Part shown: in pieces, positions 1 to 5,290 of the stretch
Position numbering within the stretch: the stretch's first letter is position 1
Layout of the letters: each line of letters starts with the position of its first letter
Origin: an uncultured Cellvibrio sp.
GTDB lineage: Bacteria > Pseudomonadota > Gammaproteobacteria > Pseudomonadales > Cellvibrionaceae
Assembly (NCBI GenBank): GCA_946886255.1
Contig: CAMPIG010000341.1
Coordinates: forward strand, 1-5,290
DNA length: 5,290 nucleotides
Direction: 5' to 3'
Translations under genes and position numbers: made by a program
The notes under the pieces: model-generated
What the model was told of the DNA's origin: nothing
The model's database searches: none
The model's input: only the letters and a program-made list of their open reading frames with translations

Positions 1-8
1 TGTGTTTT

Positions 9-55
9 TTTCGGGGGGGCTGTCGTTGCGTTGTGGGGTTTGTCACCCCCCGAAA
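9..55. repeat. 10-bp perfect inverted repeat with G6/C6 core
   Basis: TTTCGGGGGG at 9-18 is the exact reverse complement of CCCCCCGAAA at 46-55, separated by 27 bases. A second imperfect inverted repeat overlaps it: 24-38 against 107-121, matching at 12 of 15 positions with CGTTGCG/CGCAACG at its ends. GTTGTGG at 30-36 also mirrors CCACAAC at 79-85. These pairings compete, so they cannot all form at once. No T-run follows the right arm on the plus strand, and on the minus strand the stem is followed by A residues, so it is not a standard intrinsic terminator. Function unknown. Confidence 0.5.
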
Positions 56-223
56 CCCAAACCGTGGGGCAAATCAATCCACAACATTGTCCTTTTTGTT
101 CCCACCCCCTACTCCGCAACGCCTGCTGTGCTAATTTCAAGATCATTTTTCTTTATGGCTGTTTTCTTAAAAAAGTTCCTGGCACAGACTCGCAGAGAAT
201 TGGGCAGAGGTTTGCGGGACCAT

Positions 224-243
224 CATCGGCATGGATGCCGATG
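224..243. repeat. Perfect 8-bp hairpin with TGGA loop inside the 156-bp element
   Basis: CATCGGCA (224-231) pairs with TGCCGATG (236-243) around the four bases TGGA. It is one of two hairpins in this element that share the same ATGGAT centre. Confidence 0.75.
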
Positions 244-261
244 TTGAGCCTCCATGGACGA

Positions 262-277
262 CCCACATGGATGTGGG
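262..277. repeat. Perfect 6-bp hairpin with TGGA loop inside the 156-bp element
   Basis: CCCACA (262-267) pairs with TGTGGG (272-277) around TGGA. The loop matches that of the hairpin at 224-243 while the stem differs, as if the loop sequence matters. Confidence 0.75.
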
Positions 278-366
278 AAGTGTCCCGAAGCGCCGGGAGC
301 GCGAAGGGGCCGGATTCACGGCGTGTCCCGCAGGCCTCTGCCCAATTCTCCACACCAAAAAAAACC

Positions 367-3252
367 TTAAAGTCTTAACCTCACTCCAACAGAAAACCGT
401 CTACCGTTTTCATATAAACCTTGGGGAATATCATTCGCCGTTCGATAAAAAATCACCTCGTTAGTCAAATTCACACCCTCAACATAAACCGTCGTGTTTT
501 CTTTGGGGGTATAGGCAGCAGAAAAATCCCATTGTTGATAACCGTCAGTTTCGTCTTGTGAACCGGAAATTAATTCACCGAAGGATTTGGAACGATAGTT
601 GTAAGAAAGTCGCGCACTGTAGCGCGGGCTTTCATAATAAATTGAAGCGTTAACTTGATCGCGCGAGTTGCCGGGTAAGCGTAAACTTTGTTGCCCATTC
701 GGTGAAGGTACGCGGGCGTCGGTGTAGGTGTAATTGCTCAGCCAACCCATACCATTTCCCAGATCCTGTTGCCATTGCACTTCCACGCCGTTGATGCGCG
801 CGCCTTCGGCATTGTAGGGGCGGGTGATATTCAGTTGTTGGCCGTCGATAGTTTCTGTTACGGTTTCGGTGTAAATAAATGTGGAAATATCTTTATAAAA
901 ATAGGTCGCGGAGAGGATGGCGGTGGTGTCGAAGTACCATTCGATGCCGGTGTCGAGTTGGCGGGCGCGGAATGCTTCCAGATCGGGGTTGCCTTCGGAT
1001 GCCGTGCCGCTGGTGGCGTCGATAACGATGTTGGGGCTCAGGTTTTGAAAGGTGGGGCGCGCCATGACGCGTGATGCGGAAAAACGCCACAGGGTTGTAT
1101 CGTTGATGTCGTATGCGATGTTGATGCTGGGAAGGTAGTCACGATAACGGCGCTGTTCTTCAACGGATTCCAAATTGCGATAAGCAAAAGATTTTTGCCG
1201 GGTTTCTACCGCACGCAATCCCAGGTTGCCGTGCAACGCGCCCTGCGCGAAATCCGTTTTAAAGTAGGTCGCCGTAATATATTCATTAATACGATAGAAA
1301 GCGGCGGGATCATCGTGATAGATCATTAATCCTTCCGCCAATAATGGATCTATGACAGCGGCAATCATGTGCTGGTCGGCCCAGGCAAAACGCGTGAGCG
1401 ATCCGGCGCTGGCGGTGTTGCGATGCAGTGTTGGCGTCAGGCCGCTGGATACTTCGTCGAGACCAATCTGTTCCAACGTCGACCATTGCGCATGCGTCGT
1501 ATCAATGCGGCCCAAGCGGCGATTATTTTCGATACTGTGGTCGCGCCATTTAATGCCGAGTTTAATGTGTTGAAAAAAAAGCGCATCCAGGTCTCGCTCA
1601 ATATCCATTTGCCCATAGGTTTCCTCGTCTTCCATCCTGCGCAGCCAATCGCGGGAATCACTGGAGAAGCGCGCGAGGCTGGCGGGATCTTGTGGATCGA
1701 GATCTAGATAACTCACTTCAATACTGTCGCGACTTAACGAAAAACGGTGTCGCGTATCGCCCAGAAAACGATACAGCCGATCGTGATCGGTACCACCGGC
1801 GGCGCTGGTAATACCCAACTGGGTATGCCATTGCCACACAGCACCTTGATAACGCATATCCAGATCATACAATGCACTGCGCACATAAGCCTGGCGAAAG
1901 ATACTGTCGATGGCCGCACCGACACTGTCTGGGTTATTCATGACACCACCGAGCAGCGTTTGTCGCCCATCACCGGTTGCACCGAAACGCGGATTGCTCA
2001 CGGTCACGGGTGGCGTTTCGCGCAATTTAAATCCGCCTGGCATAAATAAAAAATTCTGATTGCTGTTGTTCATTGCCATCGAGGATTCGACATAATTCAA
2101 TGCCAATTCCCAAGCCGCGACCGGCCGCCATTGCAGCGTCACATTGTTGGTCTGGCGTTCACGCTCCTGTTGAAAAATCGCGGAACCACCGCCCCAGATA
2201 ACATAGACATCTTCCGTCACCTGCCCTTGGTCATCGACGATCTCATAGCGCGAGTTATCGGGAAAGGCTTCCAGACCATCGCGGCGCATATGGCGATTTT
2301 GCCAGTTAAACGAAGCCAGCATGCCCAGCGTCTCAGCCGAATTTTTCCAACTGCCTAGTAGCGATATTTGTGGGTCCCAGGCATCAGGCAACTCACTGTA
2401 TTGTCCTTCCAGGTTTATGCGTAACGTGTTGTTGTCCATGTCGAAGGGCTTATGGGTGTAAATAATCACCGTACCACCGATGCTGCCTTCATCAAGATCG
2501 GCGGTGGGACTTTTGTGTACCGCCAGGGACGCGATCAATTCCGAGGCGAGGATCGTGTAATTAAAACCGCGACCGGGATTGTCATTCGCCCACCAATAAG
2601 CAGAGGCAACATTTTGGCCATTCATCAGGGTGCGGTTGATGTCTTTGTCGGTCCCGCGAATATTAATATCCCGCCCTTCGCCCCAAATGCGATCCACCGA
2701 TACACCGGGAATACGTTGCAAGGCATCGGCAATATTTTTATCCGGAAATTTTCCGACATCTTCAGAAGTGATTGCATCCACCACCGAATCCGCATTTTTC
2801 TTTTGCGCCAGATTACGCTTCACACTACCGCGAATGCCGGTGATGAGCATTTCATCGGGAACGGCCAACGATGGTGCCACCTCTTCCTGCACACCATCAC
2901 CTAAAAAATCCGGTGAAACCGCGTCCGCGTCGGGTGCCGGCGGTGCAACAAAGATAACAATGGCGTTGTTGCGCAGGGTGTATTGCAGTTGTGTATGATG
3001 CAGCAAGTGCGCAATGGCTTCGCGCGCAGTGAATTGTCCGTGCAGCGGTGTTACACGGATAGCAGGAATGTCTTGGGGACGAAAAAGAATTTGTAGCTCA
3101 GATTGTTCGGCAAAATGTGTCAGGGCCGTGGCGAGCGGTTGGGCATCAATAGTGTAGGTATAACTGTTCGCAAAAACTCCGGAGATGAACAACCCTAAAC
3201 CGGCAGCCAGGGTCCATCGTCGCAGTAAAACCATAAAGGTCAGTTGTTTCAT
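367..3252 (-). CDS. TonB-dependent outer-membrane receptor with STN signalling domain (FecA-like transducer)
   Basis: A 961-residue outer-membrane transporter that would import a ligand using TonB energy and also signal its presence. The start is placed at ATG 3252. From it run a positively charged n-region, a hydrophobic stretch (about residues 14-27) and a likely signal peptidase site after VFA near residue 28. An AAGAG Shine-Dalgarno-like sequence lies 7 bases upstream. The frame stays open 27 codons further up, to 3333, but that part crosses the tandem repeats' edge and would bury the signal peptide. Residues 30-101 form an STN domain, the periplasmic signalling module of FecA/FpvA-type receptors. 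DEMLITGIRGS (133-143) is a likely TonB-box region. The plug (about 155-270) carries GKFPDKNIADALQRIPGVSV, GEGRDINIRG and GGTVIIYTHKPFD, typical of the Xanthomonas/Caulobacter-type receptor subfamily. The rest is beta-barrel, ending in a TonB-receptor-like segment with NLTNE and GRRFSVGVRLRL. It diverges from a sigma/FecR pair, the expected signalling partners. Substrate unknown; a carbohydrate is favoured by subfamily only. Confidence 0.93.
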   Translation of the reverse strand: MKQLTFMVLLRRWTLAAGLGLFISGVFANSYTYTIDAQPLATALTHFAEQSELQILFRPQDIPAIRVTPLHGQFTAREAIAHLLHHTQLQYTLRNNAIVIFVAPPAPDADAVSPDFLGDGVQEEVAPSLAVPDEMLITGIRGSVKRNLAQKKNADSVVDAITSEDVGKFPDKNIADALQRIPGVSVDRIWGEGRDINIRGTDKDINRTLMNGQNVASAYWWANDNPGRGFNYTILASELIASLAVHKSPTADLDEGSIGGTVIIYTHKPFDMDNNTLRINLEGQYSELPDAWDPQISLLGSWKNSAETLGMLASFNWQNRHMRRDGLEAFPDNSRYEIVDDQGQVTEDVYVIWGGGSAIFQQERERQTNNVTLQWRPVAAWELALNYVESSMAMNNSNQNFLFMPGGFKLRETPPVTVSNPRFGATGDGRQTLLGGVMNNPDSVGAAIDSIFRQAYVRSALYDLDMRYQGAVWQWHTQLGITSAAGGTDHDRLYRFLGDTRHRFSLSRDSIEVSYLDLDPQDPASLARFSSDSRDWLRRMEDEETYGQMDIERDLDALFFQHIKLGIKWRDHSIENNRRLGRIDTTHAQWSTLEQIGLDEVSSGLTPTLHRNTASAGSLTRFAWADQHMIAAVIDPLLAEGLMIYHDDPAAFYRINEYITATYFKTDFAQGALHGNLGLRAVETRQKSFAYRNLESVEEQRRYRDYLPSINIAYDINDTTLWRFSASRVMARPTFQNLSPNIVIDATSGTASEGNPDLEAFRARQLDTGIEWYFDTTAILSATYFYKDISTFIYTETVTETIDGQQLNITRPYNAEGARINGVEVQWQQDLGNGMGWLSNYTYTDARVPSPNGQQSLRLPGNSRDQVNASIYYESPRYSARLSYNYRSKSFGELISGSQDETDGYQQWDFSAAYTPKENTTVYVEGVNLTNEVIFYRTANDIPQGLYENGRRFSVGVRLRL

Positions 3253-3259
3253 CCAACTG

Positions 3260-3264
3260 CTCTT
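3260..3264 (-). promoter_or_regulatory. Ribosome binding site supporting receptor start at 3252
   Basis: On the minus strand AAGAG lies 7 bases before the ATG at 3252-3250. It is a modest Shine-Dalgarno match, but together with the signal peptide that starts there it outweighs both the upstream in-frame ATG at 3333 and the later in-frame ATG at 3234. Confidence 0.55.
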
Positions 3265-3331
3265 GCCGATATTGAAAGGAGTTTTATCCGCCAGACCGAT
3301 GGCGTCGAAGCAACATACCAAATCATCCGCC

Positions 3332-3391
3332 ACAGCAACAGATCAAGTTCCTCAATATCAGACCCACTTCCTCAGCATCAGACCAGGTTCC
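3332..3391 (-). repeat. Three tandem 20-bp direct repeats, each starting GGAA
   Basis: Read on the minus strand, toward the receptor gene, the units are GGAACCTGGTCTGATGCTGA (3391-3372), GGAAGTGGGTCTGATATTGA (3371-3352) and GGAACTTGATCTGTTGCTGT (3351-3332). Pairwise identity is 16, 15 and 13 of 20, and twelve positions are invariant, including GGAA and TCTG. The period of exactly 20 bp is close to two helical turns, placing each copy on the same DNA face, as in operators bound cooperatively. GGAA(C) also resembles the -35 element used by many ECF sigma factors. The last copy lies about 80 bp before the receptor start codon. Binding partner unknown; the resident sigma factor or a separate regulator are both possible. 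Confidence 0.7.
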
Positions 3392-3408
3392 GCTTTTATA
3401 ACGGAACC
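3386..3408. repeat. GGTTCCG/CGGAACC inverted repeat
   Basis: GGTTCCG at 3386-3392 is the exact reverse complement of CGGAACC at 3402-3408, with a 9-bp AT-rich centre (CTTTTATAA). It places GGAACC on both strands, one copy pointing at the receptor gene (within the first tandem repeat) and one at the sigma gene. It could be an operator or two divergent ECF -35 elements back to back. Confidence 0.6.
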
Positions 3409-3430
3409 AGCAAGCAGAACCCGAGTCCAC
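3403..3430 (+). promoter_or_regulatory. Candidate ECF-type promoter for the sigma/FecR operon
   Basis: GGAACC at 3403-3408 matches the common ECF -35 element. Sixteen bases later GTCCAC (3425-3430) begins with GTC, as in the -10 of several ECF groups. It points toward the sigma gene, about 140 bp upstream of its start, and would allow autoregulation. This rests only on short matches, and classical FecI does not autoregulate, so it is tentative. Confidence 0.3.
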
Positions 3431-3458
3431 TTTTTTGGCACCTCGTGTCGGGTTTTGC
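3414..3458. repeat. 11-bp near-perfect inverted repeat
   Basis: GCAGAACCCGA (3414-3424) and TCGGGTTTTGC (3448-3458) are complementary at 10 of 11 positions, the exception being a possible G-T pair in RNA. The 23-base loop contains T6 (3431-3436). No T-run follows the right arm beyond the internal T4, so it is not a standard terminator. It overlaps the candidate sigma-gene promoter and could be a regulator site or leader structure. Confidence 0.45.
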
Positions 3459-3557
3459 GTGCTATTTACGTTATAGGGATTGTTGCTCAGGATAAGATAC
3501 AGCGGCACTCGCTCTTAACACCCGGTCATTCATCGACCACAGGCATTTTAACCACGC

Positions 3558-3562
3558 GGAAG
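3558..3562 (+). promoter_or_regulatory. Ribosome binding site setting the sigma factor start at 3569
   Basis: GGAAG ends 6 bases before ATG 3569. It decides the start, because the same frame is open back to ATG 3185 inside the receptor gene. The 128 extra codons show no sigma-factor similarity and cross the divergent control region. Confidence 0.7.
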
Positions 3563-3568
3563 TCACTC

Positions 3569-4141
3569 ATGTCGTCGGGCAAACCCAACCTCACGCTGGT
3601 TTCGAGCCAGCCTCCCGCGTCCGCCAGCGATACCGGCAATTTATCGGTTGAAGCCCTGTACCACTGTTATCGCCACAGTTTGCTGAACTACCTGGCGGGT
3701 ATCCTGCCGGGGGGGCGCCAGGATGCAGCGGAGATCCTCCACGAAACCTATGTGCGCTTGCTACGCCAGGAAGACCTGACACGCTTGCAGGAAAATCCAC
3801 GCGCTTACATCTTCGCTATCGCCACCAACCTGGTGCGCGATTCGTTGCGCCGGCGCAGCAGTCGCATGACCGATGCCCACATCGACTTTGATGAACTGGA
3901 ATTTCCCAGCGATGAATCTACACCAACCCGCGCGCTGGACTGGGAGGATTCCCTGAATCGACTGAAACAATCACTGCTCGAACTCCCGGTCATCACCCGA
4001 CAGATTTTTTTACTCAGCCGTTTTGACGAACTGACCTATCCGGAGATCGCCGATGCGCTCAATATCAGCACGCGCACGGTGGAACGCCATATGAGCACCG
4101 CCATCAAAGCACTGCAACATTCACTTGAAGATTTACTATGA
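3569..4141 (+). CDS. FecI-like ECF RNA polymerase sigma factor
   Basis: A 190-residue sigma70-family protein of the extracytoplasmic function type; it would direct RNA polymerase to the receptor promoter when the surface signal arrives. After about 25 polar, probably disordered residues, region 2 spans about 28-95, with DAAEILHETYVRLLR (52-66) and NPRAYIFAIATNLVRDSLRRR (76-96), the core-binding and -10-recognising segment. An acidic linker (102-125) follows. Region 4 spans about 127-183, with LPVITRQIFLLSRFDELTYP and the helix-turn-helix EIADALNISTRTVERHMSTA (159-178) for -35 recognition. Regions 1.1 and 3 are absent and the length is normal for the group. The gene ends in an ATGA overlap with the FecR-like gene, implying translational coupling and matched amounts. 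The divergent STN-containing receptor makes FecI-type the best subgroup. The name fecI is not assigned because citrate is not shown to be the signal. Confidence 0.93.
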   Translation: MSSGKPNLTLVSSQPPASASDTGNLSVEALYHCYRHSLLNYLAGILPGGRQDAAEILHETYVRLLRQEDLTRLQENPRAYIFAIATNLVRDSLRRRSSRMTDAHIDFDELEFPSDESTPTRALDWEDSLNRLKQSLLELPVITRQIFLLSRFDELTYPEIADALNISTRTVERHMSTAIKALQHSLEDLL

Positions 4142-5169
4142 ATCAGTCTGTTACTGAAAAAAAAACCCGCCGCGCAATCAAAGCAGAGGCTGCTCTCTGG
4201 TTTGCCAAACTGCGTGCGCCGGAGTGCGACCCAGAGTTACAGCAGGATTTTGATACCTGGCTGAAAGAAAACCCCGCCCACGAATTGGCTTACGAACAAT
4301 GCTGCACTCTGTGGCTGATGACCAATAACCTGCGCGACGATGAAGATATCCAACGTGAATTAATCAGCGCCCGTCAGGAATTGGAACCGGGCTATCGCCA
4401 ACGCAGTGTTCGTTTGAATAACCCCGGCAATTGGCTGGCTTATGCTGCGGTAATGATGCTGTTCTGCATCGGTTTTATCTTCAGCATTAATTACCTCAGT
4501 GAAGAGGAGTTCAGCACGCGGATTGGCGAACAACGGTTGGTGCAATTACCCGATGGCTCTACAGCTATGCTCAATACCGATACGATAATTAGCGTGCATT
4601 ATTCCGGCAAGAAAAGACGCATTCGCTTGCGCCAGGGCGAAGCCTATTTTGATGTGAACAAGGATAATCAACGGCCGTTCGAGGTGTCGGCAGCAGGCAG
4701 CGTGGTCAGAGCTTTGGGCACCGAGTTTAATGTCGCCATTCGCGATCAAACCTTGTCGGTGGATGTGGCCGATGGTGTGGTGGAATTGAGATCCAAAAAC
4801 CCCTTGAACATGGATCAATCTATCATCACGGAAATTCGCGAAGGTGAAGCCGTCAATTACAAAAAGGGTGATGAAGCCACCAAGGTAGAGACTGCCAGGC
4901 TGACTCGAATTTCGGCGTGGCAAACGCGCAAGATTTATTTCGATGCGGATACACTCGCCGATGCAGTGGCTGAATACAATCGCTATATCACGGAAAAAAT
5001 TACCGTGGTGGACAACGAGTTAAATCAGCAGCGCATTACCGGCATTTTCCATTTGGGCGATCTGGATACTTTTATTTTCAGCCTGGAGCAAGCGCTTAAT
5101 GCGCGCGTCGAACGCAGCGGTCACACTATCCTGGTGATGAAAGGCCTGGATTTGCCAACAGAAAGTTAA
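4138..5169 (+). CDS. FecR-like inner-membrane anti-sigma / sigma regulator
   Basis: A 343-residue single-pass membrane protein that would hold the partner sigma factor in check or activate it and receive the signal from the receptor STN domain in the periplasm. Residues 14-62 match the cytoplasmic FecR N-terminal domain, with AALWFAKLRAPECDPELQQD, FDTWLKENPAHELAYE and a conserved-type Trp at 59. One transmembrane helix spans about 99-119 (WLAYAAVMMLFCIGFIFSINY), preceded by a basic stretch. The periplasmic FecR domain (about 125-220) shows GEQRLVQLPDGSTAMLNTDT, RRIRLRQGEAYFDV and ALGTEFNVAIRDQTLSVDV. The C-terminal part (262-335), FDADTLADAVAEYNRY then ITGIFHLGDLDTFIFSLEQA, is the STN-like module thought to contact the receptor. 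Start ATG 4138 overlaps the sigma stop codon; a GAAG lies 9 bases upstream. The length is usual for the family, and no frameshift or missing domain is seen. Confidence 0.93.
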   Translation: MNQSVTEKKTRRAIKAEAALWFAKLRAPECDPELQQDFDTWLKENPAHELAYEQCCTLWLMTNNLRDDEDIQRELISARQELEPGYRQRSVRLNNPGNWLAYAAVMMLFCIGFIFSINYLSEEEFSTRIGEQRLVQLPDGSTAMLNTDTIISVHYSGKKRRIRLRQGEAYFDVNKDNQRPFEVSAAGSVVRALGTEFNVAIRDQTLSVDVADGVVELRSKNPLNMDQSIITEIREGEAVNYKKGDEATKVETARLTRISAWQTRKIYFDADTLADAVAEYNRYITEKITVVDNELNQQRITGIFHLGDLDTFIFSLEQALNARVERSGHTILVMKGLDLPTES

Positions 5170-5188
5170 CGCACCGCTCGCTTCACTC

Positions 5189-5210
5189 TGCACGTCGCAG
5201 GCAGCGTGCA
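5189..5210. repeat. 6-bp hairpin after the FecR-like gene
   Basis: TGCACG (5189-5194) pairs with CGTGCA (5205-5210) around 10 bases, starting 19 bases past the stop codon. GTGCAT (5206-5211) could instead pair with ATGCAC (5227-5232). No T-run follows either, so neither is a clear terminator; they may be transcript 3'-end or leader structure. Confidence 0.35.
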
Positions 5211-5246
5211 TCCCAGGCTGACTTGCATGCACCGATAAACTGCGCT

Positions 5247-5266
5247 AAAACGCATCCGCGTTTTTT
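5247..5266 (+). terminator. Short intrinsic-terminator-like hairpin
   Basis: AAAACGC (5247-5253) pairs with GCGTTTT (5258-5264) around ATCC, and the T-run covers 5261-5266. The form is right, but only three pairs are G-C, so it would be weak. It ends 16 bases before the next start codon, which is unusually tight for a simple operon end and leaves no room for a promoter after it. It may be an attenuator or a partial terminator between the FecR-like gene and the next gene. Confidence 0.45.
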
Positions 5267-5282
5267 GCGGAGAATCAGTATC

Positions 5283-5290
5283 ATGAGCAG
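5283..5290 (+). CDS. Start of a further gene, cut by the window end
   Basis: ATG at 5283 is preceded by GGAG (5269-5272) with 10 bases between, a good ribosome binding site. Only Met-Ser and part of a third codon are visible, so no product can be named. It lies 113 bases past the FecR-like stop codon on the same strand, and may read through from the sigma/FecR operon or have its own promoter within 5170-5260. Confidence 0.5.

Larger units (their letters stand above)
195..350. repeat. 156-bp element with 26-bp terminal inverted repeats (MITE-like or dispersed hairpin repeat)
   Basis: The left arm, 195-220, begins GAGAATTGGGCAGAGG and ends TGCGGGAC. The right arm, 325-350, is its reverse complement except for two adjacent central bases (TT against CC), so 24 of 26 positions match. 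The 104-bp interior contains perfect short hairpins at 224-243 and 262-277 and a third, TCCCG/CGGGA, at 283-298. The dinucleotide CA precedes the left arm (193-194) and follows the right arm (351-352), compatible with a 2-bp target duplication or with chance. There is no coding capacity for a transposase. From memory, its motifs (ATGGATG loops, GTGTCCCG, TTCACGGCGTG) resemble hairpin repeats scattered between genes in several gammaproteobacteria; I cannot verify this here. It sits just past the receptor stop codon, so in transcripts it could form a long stem that protects the 3' end. Confidence 0.7.
1..366. other. Non-coding region with inverted repeats
   Basis: No convincing gene is present. 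Short open frames cross the stretch, but they run through palindromes, lack credible ribosome binding sites and look like no known protein. The left part (1-125) is rich in G and C tracts with several nested inverted repeats. The middle (125-194) is AT-richer with an A6 run at 169-174. The right part (195-350) is a compact inverted-repeat element, listed separately. The receptor gene ends at 367 on the minus strand, so this is its 3' flank. Whatever gene lies left of position 1 is not visible. Confidence 0.7.
3253..3568. promoter_or_regulatory. Divergent control region between receptor and sigma genes
   Basis: This 316-bp gap must hold both promoters. From left to right it shows the receptor ribosome binding site, a weak sigma70-like pair for the receptor on the minus strand (TTGCTT at 3308-3313, GATAAA at 3283-3288, 19-bp spacer), three 20-bp tandem repeats (3332-3391), an inverted repeat with GGAACC pointing both ways (3386-3408), a longer imperfect inverted repeat (3414-3458) and the sigma gene's ribosome binding site. 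On the plus strand TTGGCA at 3435-3440 is a good sigma70 -35 match, but the bases 17-19 further on (TGCTAT at 3460-3465) are a weak -10. Both long upstream open frames that enter this region are better explained as non-coding extension. Confidence 0.6.

Noticed and set aside
357..364. T8 run on the minus strand just after the receptor stop, as a terminator
   Set aside because: No G-C-rich hairpin precedes the run on the minus strand; the sequence before it is the end of the receptor gene. The large inverted repeat comes after the T-run, not before it.
231..464. Plus-strand 77-codon open frame beginning ATGGATGCCGAT
   Set aside because: It starts inside a hairpin of the inverted-repeat element and runs into the antisense of the receptor gene. 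It has no convincing ribosome binding site. Such frames are typical by-products of repeat elements.
2452..2904. 150-codon plus-strand open frame antisense to the receptor plug
   Set aside because: It lies wholly within the well-supported receptor gene, and its translation has no recognisable domain. It is best explained as a shadow frame.
3332..3391. CRISPR-like or replication iteron array
   Set aside because: The 20-bp units are contiguous with no spacers, there are only three, and no cas or rep gene is present. A promoter operator fits the divergent position better.
3437..3458. GGCAC followed by TTTTGC resembling a sigma54 promoter
   Set aside because: The GG and GC elements are 20 bases apart instead of the 12 required for -24/-12 spacing.

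Overview
The window reads as a complete cell-surface signalling locus of the Fec (ferric citrate) type from a Gram-negative bacterium, most likely a gammaproteobacterium. The outer-membrane receptor resembles the large TonB-dependent receptors of the Xanthomonas/Caulobacter type, which are abundant in polysaccharide degraders such as Cellvibrio and Saccharophagus. Together with roughly even base composition this makes a Cellvibrionaceae-like host plausible. That placement is inference from protein style; no marker gene is present.

Layout. Positions 1-366 hold no convincing gene. They contain inverted repeats at the left edge and a compact 156-bp element (195-350) with 26-bp terminal inverted repeats and internal hairpins, ending 16 bp past the receptor stop codon. 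Positions 367-3252 (minus strand) encode a 961-residue TonB-dependent receptor with a signal peptide, an N-terminal STN signalling domain, a plug and a barrel. Positions 3253-3568 are a divergent control region with three tandem 20-bp repeats, a GGTTCCG/CGGAACC inverted repeat and ECF-type promoter-like sequences. Positions 3569-4141 (plus) encode a FecI-like ECF sigma factor. Positions 4138-5169 encode a FecR-like inner-membrane anti-sigma/sigma regulator that overlaps the sigma gene by ATGA. Positions 5170-5282 hold hairpins, including a terminator-like one next to the ribosome binding site of a further gene that starts at 5283 and is cut by the window end.

How it should work, by analogy with FecA/FecR/FecI. 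Ligand binding at the receptor is passed through its periplasmic STN domain to the C-terminal periplasmic part of the FecR-like protein. That protein releases or activates the sigma factor, which then transcribes the receptor gene and possibly neighbours. The ligand cannot be read from sequence; the receptor subfamily leans toward a carbohydrate rather than a siderophore.

The least ordinary parts are non-coding: the 20-bp tandem repeats, each opening on the receptor-sense strand with the ECF -35-like GGAA, and the 156-bp inverted-repeat element. I see no CRISPR, tRNA, rRNA, transposase or clear novel defence system.
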